A stretch of DNA of 64,000 bases from DASSFG01 sp035547915 (GTDB lineage Bacteria > Planctomycetota > Planctomycetia > Pirellulales > JAICIG01), in assembly GCA_035547915.1 (NCBI GenBank), contig DASZTS010000045.1, forward strand, positions 75,114 to 139,113, read 5' to 3'. The notes below the pieces were generated by a model that searched no databases, was not told where the DNA came from, and saw only the letters and a program-made list of their open reading frames with translations. The position numbers were made by a program, and so were the translations under genes. Shown here one piece after another: positions 16,680-26,074 of the stretch. Positions within the stretch are counted from its first letter, which is position 1, and every line of letters starts with the position of its first letter.

Positions 16680-19600
16680 ATGTGGATCGTGCGAATCGCC
16701 TTGAACCGCCCGTACACGTTTGCCGTGCTGGCACTCCTTATAGGGGTGTTGGGGGCCACCTCGGTCCACCAGATGCGGACCGATATCTTTCCGGAGATCG
16801 ACATCCCGGTCATTACGGTCATCTGGACCTATAAGGGGATGGAAACGAGCGAGGTCGAACGACGCATCACGACGTATTCGGAATACGCCATCACGTCGAA
16901 CGTGAGTGACATTAAGCGGATCGAATCGCAGACGCTCAACGGCGTCGCGGTGATCAAGATTCAATTTCACCAGGGCGCTGATGTCGGAGTCGCGATGGCC
17001 CAGGTCACGGCGACGACGCAGTCGATCCGGGCCCTGATGCCGCCGGGCATCCAGCCGCCGGTCATCGTTCGCTTCAACGCCTCCAGCGTGCCGATTCTGC
17101 AGATCGGTCTCAGCAGCGAAACGATGTCCGAGGAAGAGGTTTACGATTACGGCCTATACGTGCTCCGCACCCAGCTCTCGACCGTCCGTGGTCTGACGAT
17201 GCCTACCCCGTACGGCGGACGGGAACGGCAAGTGATGGTCGACATCGATCCTCAGCTATTGCATGCGAAGGGGCTGTCGCCAAAGGAAGTGGCCGACGCG
17301 ATCAACGCCTACAACCTGGCGTATCCGACCGGCGTGGCCCGTATCGATACGCATGAGTACCCCGTCACACTCAATAACACGCCGATCACCCCGGCAAGTT
17401 TCAATGAGATTCCGCTGAAAGTGGTCGGTGGCGCGACGATTTATATGCGCGACGTGGCGCAGGTGCGCGACGGCGGCACCACCCAGACGACGGTCGTCCG
17501 CCGCAACGGCGCTCGCGGGGCGCTGGTGACGCTGCTCAAGAACGGTAACGCATCGACGCTCGACATCGTGAAGGCCGTTAAGGAGATTCTGCCACAGATT
17601 CGGGCGGCTGCTCCTCCGGGCTTGCAGATCGATCTGCTCTTCGACCAATCGGTGTTCGTGACCGCCGCGATCGAGGGAGTGGTGACCGAGAGTATTATCG
17701 CCGGCTTGCTCACGGCGACGATGATCCTGGTGTTTCTGGGTAGCTGGCGGAGCACGCTTATCGTGGCGGTCTCGATTCCGCTGGCCATCCTGTCGTCGAT
17801 CGTCATGTTGTTCCTGTTGGGGCACTCGCTCAATGTGATGACGCTGGGCGGACTCGCACTGGCGGTAGGTATTCTGGTCGACGACGCTACGGTCGAGATC
17901 GAGAACATCCACCGGAACTTGGGGCTCGGCAAGCCGCTGCGGCAGGCGATTCTGGATGGTGCTCAGCAGATCGCGGGCCCAACGTTTGTTTCGACGCTAA
18001 CGATCAGCATCGTGTTCGTTTCCGTCCTCTTTTTGGAGGGGCCGCCGAAATACTTGTTCACGCCGCTGGCTCTGGCGGTCGCGTTCGCCATGCTGGCTTC
18101 ATATCTGCTCTCGCGCACCGTTGTGCCGACCATGGTGGACTACCTGCTGCCGGCCGAACTGGCGAACGGACACGGCGAGAGCGATGGTCGTTTCGCACGG
18201 CTGCACCAACAGTTCGAGCATCGTTTCGAGCAAATGCGACAGCTCTACTCGGGATGGCTGGAGTGGAACCTGCACCACCGGAAGCAGGTATTTGTCGCCT
18301 TCGGTGTCGTGGTGATCAGCGGCATGGTTGCGCTACCCTGGGTTGGCCGCGACTTCTTTCCGACCGTCGATACGGGACAGTTCCGTCTGCACGTGCGGGC
18401 GCCCGCCGGTACGCGTGTCGAGCAGACGGAACGCTATTTCGGGCAGGTCGAAAGCGCGATCCGCGAAATCATCCCGGAACACGAGGTCGAGCTCGTCCTT
18501 GACAATATTGGTTTGCCGAACCGAACGTATGCGATGGCGTTCGGCGATAGCGCTACCACGGGCATGGCCGACGGCGAGATTCTTGTGGCGCTGGCCCATC
18601 ACCGCGGTCATTCAACGCCGGAGTATATGGCCCGGTTGCGTCGTGAACTGCCGGAGCGGTTTCCGGAGCTGACGTTCTTCTTCCAGTCGGCCGACATTGT
18701 GAGCCAGATTCTGAATTTCGGTTTGCCGGCCCCGATCGACATCCAGATTGCCGGCCTGAACCGATCGCAAAACTACGAGATGGCCGCCGAAATCGCCGGC
18801 CGTATCCGGCAGATTCGCGGCGTCGAAGACGTCCATTTGCACCAGGTGATGAACGTGCCGAAGTTGCACGTCGACGTCGACCAGTCGCGGGCGCGTGAGC
18901 TGGGCCTGACACAGCGTGACGTGGCCGACAGCGTGCTCGTTTCGCTGTCGGGCAGCGGGCAGGTGCAGCCGAACTACTGGGTTGATCCGAAGATGGGTAT
19001 TTCGTACCTGGTCGAAACCCGTACGCCTGCCTACAAGCTCGATAGCGTCGATGCGGTGAGCGGGTTGCCGCTCACATCGCAGCAGCGCTCGGGTGTGCAA
19101 CTCTTGTCGAATGTGGCCAGCGTCGAACGCGGTGTGACGCCGGAAGCGGCCAATCACACCAACGTGCAACCGGCCTTCGACGTATACGCGAACGTGCAGG
19201 GGCGCGACCTGGGGAGCGTGGCCGGCGAAATTGATCGCTTGTTGGTCGGATATCGCGCCAAGCTCGCGCCGGGCAATACGATCGTCATGCGTGGGCAGGT
19301 CGAAAGCATGGAGTCGGCCTTCCTGCGGCTCGGGCTGGGGCTCGTGTTCGCGGCCGTGCTGGTCTACTTGCTGATGGTTGTGAATTTCCAGAGCTGGCTC
19401 GATCCGTTCATCATTATCACGGCGCTACCTGGTGCGTTCGTCGGCATTGTCTGGTCACTCTTGCTGTGGCGGACCACGTTCAGCGTGCCGGCCTTGATGG
19501 GCGCGATCATGTCGATCGGTGTGGCGACCGCGAACAGCATTCTGCTGGTCACGTTCGCCAACGAACAGCGGGAGGAAGGCAAATCGGCATTCGAAGCGGC

Positions 19601-19826
19601 ACTCGCCGCCGGACGGACCCGTTTGCGGCCAGTGTTGATGACCGCCGCCGCCATGATCATCGGCATGTTGCCGATGTCGCTGGGGCTGGGCGAAGGCGGC
19701 GAGCAGAACGCGCCGCTGGGCCGGGCCGTCATCGGGGGCCTGCTCGTGGCCACTGCCACCACGTTGCTCTTCGTGCCAGTCGTCTACAGCCTGCTACGCG
19801 GCCGGAAGGAAGCAAAGGCCGTTTGA
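16680..19826 (+). CDS. RND-family efflux transporter, inner-membrane permease subunit
   Basis: The 1048-residue protein matches the size and layout of AcrB/MexB-type or heavy-metal RND pumps. A first transmembrane segment lies near residues 12-28, then a large porter loop starting with IFPEIDIPVITV. Five more membrane segments follow, including GILVDDATVEIENI in TM4 where D401 and D402 form the proton-relay pair. A second loop and the mirrored C-terminal half (FANEQREEGKSAFEAALAAG, ILLVTF) follow. It uses proton flow to export small molecules; the substrate is not readable. The adaptor gene follows 245 bases later. No outer-membrane factor gene lies in the window. Confidence 0.95.
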   Translation: MWIVRIALNRPYTFAVLALLIGVLGATSVHQMRTDIFPEIDIPVITVIWTYKGMETSEVERRITTYSEYAITSNVSDIKRIESQTLNGVAVIKIQFHQGADVGVAMAQVTATTQSIRALMPPGIQPPVIVRFNASSVPILQIGLSSETMSEEEVYDYGLYVLRTQLSTVRGLTMPTPYGGRERQVMVDIDPQLLHAKGLSPKEVADAINAYNLAYPTGVARIDTHEYPVTLNNTPITPASFNEIPLKVVGGATIYMRDVAQVRDGGTTQTTVVRRNGARGALVTLLKNGNASTLDIVKAVKEILPQIRAAAPPGLQIDLLFDQSVFVTAAIEGVVTESIIAGLLTATMILVFLGSWRSTLIVAVSIPLAILSSIVMLFLLGHSLNVMTLGGLALAVGILVDDATVEIENIHRNLGLGKPLRQAILDGAQQIAGPTFVSTLTISIVFVSVLFLEGPPKYLFTPLALAVAFAMLASYLLSRTVVPTMVDYLLPAELANGHGESDGRFARLHQQFEHRFEQMRQLYSGWLEWNLHHRKQVFVAFGVVVISGMVALPWVGRDFFPTVDTGQFRLHVRAPAGTRVEQTERYFGQVESAIREIIPEHEVELVLDNIGLPNRTYAMAFGDSATTGMADGEILVALAHHRGHSTPEYMARLRRELPERFPELTFFFQSADIVSQILNFGLPAPIDIQIAGLNRSQNYEMAAEIAGRIRQIRGVEDVHLHQVMNVPKLHVDVDQSRARELGLTQRDVADSVLVSLSGSGQVQPNYWVDPKMGISYLVETRTPAYKLDSVDAVSGLPLTSQQRSGVQLLSNVASVERGVTPEAANHTNVQPAFDVYANVQGRDLGSVAGEIDRLLVGYRAKLAPGNTIVMRGQVESMESAFLRLGLGLVFAAVLVYLLMVVNFQSWLDPFIIITALPGAFVGIVWSLLLWRTTFSVPALMGAIMSIGVATANSILLVTFANEQREEGKSAFEAALAAGRTRLRPVLMTAAAMIIGMLPMSLGLGEGGEQNAPLGRAVIGGLLVATATTLLFVPVVYSLLRGRKEAKAV

Positions 19827-19848
19827 TTGCTCTGAGCGGGTACGACAA

Positions 19849-19886
19849 GCGATAGTCTCCCCACCGGGGCGGGTGGAGGCTATCGC
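19849..19886 (+). terminator. Hairpin between RND permease and adaptor
   Basis: A long stem of about 12 bp (GCGATAG then CTCC pairing with GGAG then CTATCGC, one G-U pair) begins 23 bases after the permease stop. It is followed by a T-rich stretch (GATTTCGTTT). It could terminate or attenuate transcription before the adaptor gene, or protect the permease message. Confidence 0.45.
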
Positions 19887-20071
19887 GATTTCGTTTCACC
19901 GGGCCGCACGCGCTATCGCGGATGCCGTCCACCCCCGCCTTGGAGCGGGTCCGCCATGACGCTCTTCGGCCGCGTGTAAGAACCGGCGAGGAGGGCGGTA
20001 TTCCTTGTGAGGGGAGCGTGGAGCGATCACCTCTCACGCAATCAAAGATTCAACGCCTAAGGAGTTTCAAC

Positions 20072-21517
20072 GTGACCGTCGCCGCATATTCGACCGAGAA
20101 CGGAATGCCAATTATCCCCACAACGGGTGCGCCGGCCACGATCGGCAAGCGCTCGCAATCAATACGGGCATACCAGCCGCGGCGGAAGCCGCAGTCGTGG
20201 AAAACATGGTTGAGGAACGTTTGGGTGTGGGCCGCGGCCGTGGTCGCCATAACGGGCGGCGCGTCGTACGGCCTGCTGCACGCGCGATCGTCGGGGAAGG
20301 TAGCGGCCGGGGAAGACGCCGACGGCGCGAATCGATTGAAGATCGTACGAATCGCTCGGCCGGAGGAGGCGGAGAGAGCACCCGTCGTACTGCCGGCGAC
20401 CGTTCGACCATGGCAGACGACTACGTTGCACGCGCGAGTCAGCGGCTATTTGAAGGCCTGGCATTACGATCTCGGAGCGCGTGTGAAAGCAGGCGACTTG
20501 CTGGCGGAAATCGATACACCGGAACTCGACCAGGAATTGGCGGAAGGAAAGGCGCTGGCCCGCGAAGCCGCGGCGGCCGCGGTGCAGGCCAGGGCGGAGC
20601 GCACCGAAGCGGACGCCGACCTTAAGGTGGCCGAGGGGCAGCTTGCCCGCCTGAAGGCCGATTTGGAACTCGTCAAAAGCCAACTCGTGCGCCGCGAAAA
20701 GCTCGTGGTCAACGGCGCGGTTACGCGTGAAGAATACGATACGTTTCGCAAGCAGACCGAGGCCCGCACAGCCGACGTAGCGGCCGCGCAGTCCGATGTC
20801 GACCGTCGGCGAGCGAATCTGGCTACGCGCGATGCGATCATCGACGTTCGCGAAGCGACTTCGAAGAGCCGTGAGTCGAATGTCGGACGTCTATCGGAGT
20901 TGCAGACATTCAAACGCATCGTGGCGCCCTTCGACGGCGTGGTGATGCGCCGTACCGCCGAAGTCGGCATGCTGGTCACATCTGGGCAGGATGCGCTGTT
21001 CGTGATCGAAGACAACCACCGGGTGCGCGTGCAGGTGAGTGTGCCGCAAACGTATGCAGGTCAGACGCAGCCGGGCGTCACGGCGGAGATCCATATACCA
21101 GAAGCCGCCACGGGGGACGTTTCGGCCACGGTCACGCGGATTGCGGAGTCGGTCGATCCGGCCAGCCGCACGATGTTGGCGGAGATCGAATTGGAGAACG
21201 GCGGGCGTCGCTTGCAGCCAGGCAGCTACGTGCAAGTGCAACTGACGCTGCCGCACGCGGAGGTCGCCTGGACGATTCCCTCCAGCGCGCTGGCGATGCG
21301 AGTCGACGGGCCGCACGTGGCTGTCGTCGACGAGCGTGACCAAATCGCCATGAAATCGGTGCGATTGGGGCGCGATCTCGGCTCCCGTGTGGTGGTGTTG
21401 CAGGGAATTTCGGGCGACGAGCGTTTGGTTGTCAACCCGGGCGAGGATCTGACGAGCGGCTCTCGGGTGCGTGTGAACGAGGGACGTGAACCGGCTGGCG
21501 AGTTGGCGCAGCGATGA
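20072..21517 (+). CDS. RND efflux periplasmic adaptor (membrane fusion protein)
   Basis: I start at the GTG at 20072 because an AAGGAG ribosome site sits nine bases upstream; the frame is open further upstream but without support. The 481-residue product has a cytoplasmic N-terminus of about 45 residues, one transmembrane segment (VWAAAVVAITGGASYGLL), a lipoyl-like half (ARVSGYLKAWHYDLGARVKAGDLLAEIDTP, read in two parts), and a long alpha-helical hairpin of heptads (about 165-285). The second lipoyl half (APFDGVVMRRTAEVG), a beta-barrel and a membrane-proximal domain follow. This is the HlyD/AcrA layout. It links the RND permease to an outer-membrane channel. A long charged N-terminus before the membrane anchor is unusual. 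Confidence 0.92.
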   Translation: MTVAAYSTENGMPIIPTTGAPATIGKRSQSIRAYQPRRKPQSWKTWLRNVWVWAAAVVAITGGASYGLLHARSSGKVAAGEDADGANRLKIVRIARPEEAERAPVVLPATVRPWQTTTLHARVSGYLKAWHYDLGARVKAGDLLAEIDTPELDQELAEGKALAREAAAAAVQARAERTEADADLKVAEGQLARLKADLELVKSQLVRREKLVVNGAVTREEYDTFRKQTEARTADVAAAQSDVDRRRANLATRDAIIDVREATSKSRESNVGRLSELQTFKRIVAPFDGVVMRRTAEVGMLVTSGQDALFVIEDNHRVRVQVSVPQTYAGQTQPGVTAEIHIPEAATGDVSATVTRIAESVDPASRTMLAEIELENGGRRLQPGSYVQVQLTLPHAEVAWTIPSSALAMRVDGPHVAVVDERDQIAMKSVRLGRDLGSRVVVLQGISGDERLVVNPGEDLTSGSRVRVNEGREPAGELAQR

Positions 21518-21721
21518 GTACTCGTCCAAGGCAATCGGAATGGTTTTTTCGTCGGGGAACCGGGAAAAAGTTCGCGTGAAAGGGAACCATGAGCGGCAAT
21601 CGATCCATCTCTGCCCCTCGTCTACTCGCCGTGCGCGGCGTATTATGGGATCGGATTCGGTCGAGGCGGGCCGCGGTAGCACGACCGACGGCGACAGGAA
21701 CGTTCCGGTGGATACACGCCT

Positions 21722-22324
21722 GTGGACAACTCCCCGCTAACCCGGGCCAGCTTGCTGGTGCAACTTCGCGATGGGGCCAACGAAGGCGCCTGGCAGGAGT
21801 TCATGCGGCTGTATGGTCCGGTCGTCTATGGATTCGCTCGCAACCGCGGCCTGCAGGACGCGGACGCGGCCGATCTGATGCAAGACGTGATGCGGTCGGT
21901 GATGAACTCCATCGGCCGCTTCGATTACGACCGCCAGCAAGGGACGTTTCGCGGCTGGCTGTTCACGATCACGCGCAACCGCGTTTTCAGCTTCCTTTCG
22001 GCCCGACGCATCCGTCCGCAAGCGGCGGGAGATTCGGCCACGAACCGGCTGCTCTCCAGCCAGCCGGATGGGGCGGGCGACTCGGACCAATGGGAGTTGG
22101 AGTATCAACGGCGAGTCGCCGCGCTGGCGATGGAGCGCATCAAGGGCGACTTTCAGGAAAAGACGTGGCAAGCGTTCTGGCTCACGGCCGTGGAAGGTGT
22201 GGCCGCACCCGAGGTCGCCAAGCAACTGGGCCTGTCGGCCGGAGCGGTATACGTGGCCAAGAGCCGCGTGCTTGCCCGCTTGAAGGACGAGGTCGAGTCG
22301 ATCGAGAGGCAGGAGGAGTCGTAG
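21722..22324 (+). CDS. ECF-type RNA polymerase sigma factor
   Basis: The 200-residue protein begins at a GTG; no better start is in frame. It contains sigma region 2 (LYGPVVYGFARNRGLQDADAADLMQDV, read in parts, then GTFRGWLFTITRNR) and a region 4 helix-turn-helix (APEVAKQLGLSAGAVYVAKSR). It is the planctomycete-type ECF factor usually found next to a kinase. The next gene starts one base after its stop, and its ribosome site (GGAGGAG) lies inside the sigma coding end, so the two are translationally coupled. Target promoters are unknown. Confidence 0.92.
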   Translation: MDNSPLTRASLLVQLRDGANEGAWQEFMRLYGPVVYGFARNRGLQDADAADLMQDVMRSVMNSIGRFDYDRQQGTFRGWLFTITRNRVFSFLSARRIRPQAAGDSATNRLLSSQPDGAGDSDQWELEYQRRVAALAMERIKGDFQEKTWQAFWLTAVEGVAAPEVAKQLGLSAGAVYVAKSRVLARLKDEVESIERQEES

Positions 22325-22325
22325 C

Positions 22326-24515
22326 ATGAACGCGCCCACCAAGTGTCCCGAAGCCGACGAATTACGGCAGTTGATCGACGGGTCGCTGCCCGAGCCGCGG
22401 CAGGAAGAATGCACCAATCATCTCGATTCGTGCGAGTGCTGCCAGGCCCGGCTCGAAGAGCTGGCGACCGCGGGAACGCCCTTGTCGCAGGCATGTCAAC
22501 ACGCGGACAAGGCCGAACCCGAGGCGACGTCGGCCTATTGGCCCGCCCTGAAGGCACTCGGCGCTGATACGTCGAAAGTAGTCGCGACGCGCACGCAGGC
22601 ACGCGCGCGAGATTTGGCGCTCGACTTTCTGGGGCCCGCCAGCGATGCCGTTTACTTAGGGCGGCTCGGACAGTTCGACGTGATGCGCGTCGTCGGCCGC
22701 GGTGGTATGGGATTGGTGCTCGAAGCGTTCGACTCGCGCCTGCATCGCAACGTCGCCATCAAGGTGCTCGATCCCGAATTGGCGGAAGACGATGTGGCCA
22801 GGCAGCGATTCTGTCGAGAAGCTCGCGCGGCGGCGTCGATCACGCACGAGAACGTTGTTGCCGTGCACCAAGTCGAGAAGGCGCACGACAACAGCCTGCC
22901 GTACATGGTGATGCAACTCATCAGCGGCGAGTCGTTGGAAGCGCGGCTGGCGCGTCAGTCGCCGCTGCCGTTCGACGAGATCGTGCGCATCGGCATGCAG
23001 GCCGCCCATGGCTTGGAGGCAGCCCATGCACAAGGGCTGATCCATCGCGACATCAAGCCGGCCAATATCCTACTTGAGCCGCCTCATGGCCGCGTCAAGC
23101 TCACCGACTTCGGCCTGGCGCGGGTCACACACGACGTGAAGTTGACGCAGACGGGCTATGTCTCGGGGACCCCGTTGTACATGTCGCCCGAGCAGGCGAT
23201 GGGCGACGAAGCCGACTATCGTTCCGATCTTTTCAGTCTGGGCGCGGTGCTTTACGAGATGTGCACCGGCCAGCCCCCGTTCACGGGCGATTCGCCGGTT
23301 CTCATCCTCCGGCAGGTCGCGGAGGGGAAGCATCGGCCGGTGAAGGAGCTGAACCCGGTCATTCCGTCTTGGCTGTCGGACACGATCGACCGATTGCTGG
23401 CCAAGAAGCCGGCCGATCGCATCCAGTCGGCTGCCCATCTGGCCGAGTTGTTCGAATACGAATGGGCGCTCATGAAGACGTCGTCGGAGGACGTGCCGAC
23501 GGTCTGCCAGGAGGCGGCCAAGAAGCGCGCCGCCCGCACGCGCTGGATCGCGGGCGGGGTGGGCACGATGTTCTTGGCGCTCGGGCTGCTGGGGGGCAAA
23601 TTCATGGGCAGGATCGGCGGGGCCGTTTCCTCCGCCCCCCCGGCCCATGTGCTCAGCGCCAACGCGGGGACCGTTTGGTCGGTCGCGTTCAGCCCGTCGG
23701 GCGATACCGTGGCGATGGCGGTGGAAGACGGATCGGTTCGTCTCTGGGACTTGCGCACCGAGAGCATCAAATCGACGTTCGATGCCCACCGCGGCGTGGT
23801 CTGGGCGGCGCGGTTTTCGGGCGCTGGCGATTGGTTTGCGACGGCCGGCGACGACGGGCTCATCCATCTTTGGAAACCGTCCCAGCCGGAGGCGTTTCAA
23901 ACGTTCCGACATCCCAATGCGGTGCGCGGGCTGGCCGTTGGGCACGACGAGCAGACACTGTTCGCGGGCGGACGCGAAGGGAGACTTCGGGTCTGGTCAA
24001 TCGGATCGGATGAGCCGGTCGTCGAAGCGGAACATCCCGGTGCGGTCTATGCCGTGGCCGTTTCGCCCGACGACACGACGTTGGCCACCGGCGGCAGCGA
24101 CAACGTGGTGCGGCTCTGGAACGCCGGAAAGCTCACCCAAAGGCTCCGTTTGGAGGGTCACAGCGGCCAGATCTTCGGTGTCTCGTTCAACCATGACGGG
24201 CGGCGTCTGGCGTCGGCCGGCTGGGACAGAACGGTACGCATCTGGGATACCGGCAGTGGCCAACTCGTCAAATCATGGGAGGCACACGACGGCGACGTCT
24301 GGGCGATTGCCTACTCGCCCGACGGCAAAATGCTGGCAACCGCGGGGCAGGATGGGGCGGTGAAGCTCTGGGATGCCGAGAAGGGCGATCTGCTGGCAAC
24401 CTTTTTGGGCCACAAGTTGTCCGTTCACGCCCTGGCCTTCGATCGCGACGGCAAGTGGCTTGCATCCGGCGGCCGCGACGGGGCGGTCAGGATTTGGCCG
24501 ACCCACATCGACTGA
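22326..24515 (+). CDS. Ser/Thr protein kinase with N-terminal zinc-finger and C-terminal WD40 propeller
   Basis: The 729-residue protein has, in order, an anti-sigma-like zinc-finger segment (C7, then H32, C36 and C39 in NHLDSCECC) and a Hanks-type kinase domain (about 115-390). The kinase has the glycine loop GRGGMG (125-130), K146, HRDIKPAN (240-247) and DFG (261-263). One transmembrane helix follows (about 400-424), then seven WD40 repeats (about 445-729) with LWD/WDTG signatures. The kinase looks active. The topology suggests a cytoplasmic kinase and an external WD40 sensor. With the upstream ECF factor it forms a probable signalling pair in which the zinc finger holds the sigma and phosphorylation releases it; that mechanism is inference. 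Confidence 0.93.
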   Translation: MNAPTKCPEADELRQLIDGSLPEPRQEECTNHLDSCECCQARLEELATAGTPLSQACQHADKAEPEATSAYWPALKALGADTSKVVATRTQARARDLALDFLGPASDAVYLGRLGQFDVMRVVGRGGMGLVLEAFDSRLHRNVAIKVLDPELAEDDVARQRFCREARAAASITHENVVAVHQVEKAHDNSLPYMVMQLISGESLEARLARQSPLPFDEIVRIGMQAAHGLEAAHAQGLIHRDIKPANILLEPPHGRVKLTDFGLARVTHDVKLTQTGYVSGTPLYMSPEQAMGDEADYRSDLFSLGAVLYEMCTGQPPFTGDSPVLILRQVAEGKHRPVKELNPVIPSWLSDTIDRLLAKKPADRIQSAAHLAELFEYEWALMKTSSEDVPTVCQEAAKKRAARTRWIAGGVGTMFLALGLLGGKFMGRIGGAVSSAPPAHVLSANAGTVWSVAFSPSGDTVAMAVEDGSVRLWDLRTESIKSTFDAHRGVVWAARFSGAGDWFATAGDDGLIHLWKPSQPEAFQTFRHPNAVRGLAVGHDEQTLFAGGREGRLRVWSIGSDEPVVEAEHPGAVYAVAVSPDDTTLATGGSDNVVRLWNAGKLTQRLRLEGHSGQIFGVSFNHDGRRLASAGWDRTVRIWDTGSGQLVKSWEAHDGDVWAIAYSPDGKMLATAGQDGAVKLWDAEKGDLLATFLGHKLSVHALAFDRDGKWLASGGRDGAVRIWPTHID

Positions 24516-24521
24516 AATCTG

Positions 24522-24625
24522 TTAGACCGACCGACAAAACCGGATCGAGCTCCCGAAAAATCGGCGTTTCACGGCCGATTTTTTCCAAAGGCGCTTCGGC
24601 TTCCGCGTTTTGTCAGCCGCTCTTA
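24522..24625. repeat. Dispersed intergenic repeat, copy 2, with terminator-like core
   Basis: This 104-bp unit matches the copies at 3546-3647 and 29576-29679. It has TTAGACCGA at the left and CGCTCTTA at the right. The core (24559-24584) is AATCGG(C)GT / AC(G)CCGATT with six T after it, and on the other strand five T, so it could terminate in both directions. It begins just after the kinase stop and therefore probably ends that transcript. Confidence 0.8.
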
Positions 24626-24737
24626 AAAAGGCCCGCTAGACCGATCGGATTTGAACGGTCTTGTGGGCGTTGGCCCCCGCGCCGACCGCTCACTGCAAGC
24701 GCCGGACCGGGTTCGATAAATACTTTTCAAGAGGCAC

Positions 24738-24767
24738 TTGAAGCCTTTGGCACCTTAGGCTTATACT
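24738..24767 (+). promoter_or_regulatory. rpmJ: Candidate promoter of the alpha ribosomal operon
   Basis: TTGAAG (24738-24743), an 18-base spacer and TATACT (24762-24767) lie 127 bases before the rpmJ start and downstream of the terminator-like repeat. This fits a housekeeping promoter. No other convincing hexamer pair was seen in the 24626-24893 stretch, which otherwise contains no gene. Confidence 0.45.
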
Positions 24768-24893
24768 TAGTCGCTTTGAATCGGCACGAAGGGCATTGGC
24801 AAGGGCCGGTCCCGCATTGTCGCCGGACGATGCGAGGCCGGAAGGCTTGTTTTGTGCGCTTTGCCGTCGGAATAGTTTCAGGATGGTTTGGTC

Positions 24894-25007
24894 ATGAAAG
24901 TACGCGCCAGCGTTAAACGCATCTGCGAAAATTGCAAGCTCGTCCGCCGACGCGGCGTGGTATTTGTCGTGTGCAACAACCCACGGCATAAGCAGCGTCA
25001 AGGGTGA
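24894..25007 (+). CDS. rpmJ: Ribosomal protein bL36
   Basis: This 37-residue protein starts MKVRASVKRICENCKL and continues through VVCNNPRHKQRQG. The zinc-binding set C11, C14, C27 and H32 is intact, so it is the zinc (C+) form of the large-subunit protein. It is the first gene of the alpha operon in this window. The start has a GGTTTGGTC context without a strong ribosome site. The usual neighbours infA and secY are not next to it. Confidence 0.93.
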   Translation: MKVRASVKRICENCKLVRRRGVVFVVCNNPRHKQRQG

Positions 25008-25177
25008 CGGGCGGCCGGGTGCGGCGTTGGGTGGCGGCCATGTTGACGGCATCCGCGGCGGCCAAGGTTGTGCCGCGATTGTGCTGTTTCCGCGGGTTGA
25101 GCAGGCGTTGGGTGCGGCCCGGCTATCGTCGGGTCGGCTTTCTGCGGTGTGTTGTGAGAGGATGGAGTTAAGCGTTT

Positions 25178-25561
25178 ATGCCACGTTTACTAGGCGTCGA
25201 CATACCCAACGATCGGCCGGCGATCATCTCGCTGCAGTACCTGTACGGGGTGGGCAAGAAGGTGGCTCGCGAGTTGTGCCACAAGGCGGGCATCAACCCG
25301 ACCATTCGTGCCCGCGATCTGGCCGAAGACGAACTGGCTCGATTGGCCGCCTTGCTCGACAAGGACTACGTCGTCGAAGGGCAGTTGCGGCGCCAAACAG
25401 CACAGAATATCTCGCGGTTGAAGGACATCAATTGTTACCGGGGCATTCGTCATCGCCGGGGATTGCCCGTGCGAGGCCAACGCACCCGGACCAACGCCCG
25501 TACGAGAAAGGGCCCCAAGAAGACGGTGGCCGGCAAGAAGGGCGTGAAGGACCTGAAGTAA
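25178..25561 (+). CDS. rpsM: Ribosomal protein uS13
   Basis: The 127-residue small-subunit protein has the characteristic N-terminus (LLGVDIPND), the helix-two-turn-helix YLYGVGKKVARELC, and a basic C-terminal tail with RGLPVRGQRTRTNARTRKG. It contacts 16S rRNA at the subunit head and the P-site tRNA. It sits 170 bases after rpmJ, a stretch with no other gene, and 22 bases before rpsK. Confidence 0.98.
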   Translation: MPRLLGVDIPNDRPAIISLQYLYGVGKKVARELCHKAGINPTIRARDLAEDELARLAALLDKDYVVEGQLRRQTAQNISRLKDINCYRGIRHRRGLPVRGQRTRTNARTRKGPKKTVAGKKGVKDLK

Positions 25562-25583
25562 GAAGTAAGGAGCGGACCGATCC

Positions 25584-25964
25584 GTGGCTAAGACCAAGCG
25601 ACGAAAGGTACGCCGCAATGTGACGCTGGGAGTGGCGCACATCAAGGCGACCTTTAACAACACGACCGTGACGATCACCGACACCAAGGGCGATACGCTC
25701 TGCTGGGCGAGCGCCGGCACCTGCGGCTTCAAGGGAAGCCGCAAGAGCACGCCGTTCGCCGGTCAGTGCGCCGCGCAGCAGGCGGCCGAGAAGGCCACCA
25801 AGTTTGGCGTGAAGGAAGTCGACGTGCGCGTGAAGGGCCCCGGCAGCGGTCGCGAAAGCGCGATCACTGCTTTGCAGTCGGCCGGCATCACGGTCAAGAG
25901 CATAGAAGATGTCACGCCCCTGCCGCACAACGGCTGCCGCCCCCCGCGCAAGCGGCGTGTCTAG
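25584..25964 (+). CDS. rpsK: Ribosomal protein uS11
   Basis: The 126-residue protein starts at a GTG with AAGGAG upstream. It has the universal core ATFNNTTVTITDTKGD and the C-terminal PLPHNGCRPPRKRRV. It forms part of the 30S platform near the mRNA exit. It follows rpsM by 22 bases. Confidence 0.98.
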   Translation: MAKTKRRKVRRNVTLGVAHIKATFNNTTVTITDTKGDTLCWASAGTCGFKGSRKSTPFAGQCAAQQAAEKATKFGVKEVDVRVKGPGSGRESAITALQSAGITVKSIEDVTPLPHNGCRPPRKRRV

Positions 25965-26074
25965 CCTGCCCGTCGGCCTGCGACCCACGCTGCCCGTGGG
26001 ACGTCGCTGGGCCGCATAACGAACATTGAACCGCGCGTTCCGAAACCAATCCCTAATCCAAGACCCGAGTAGAC

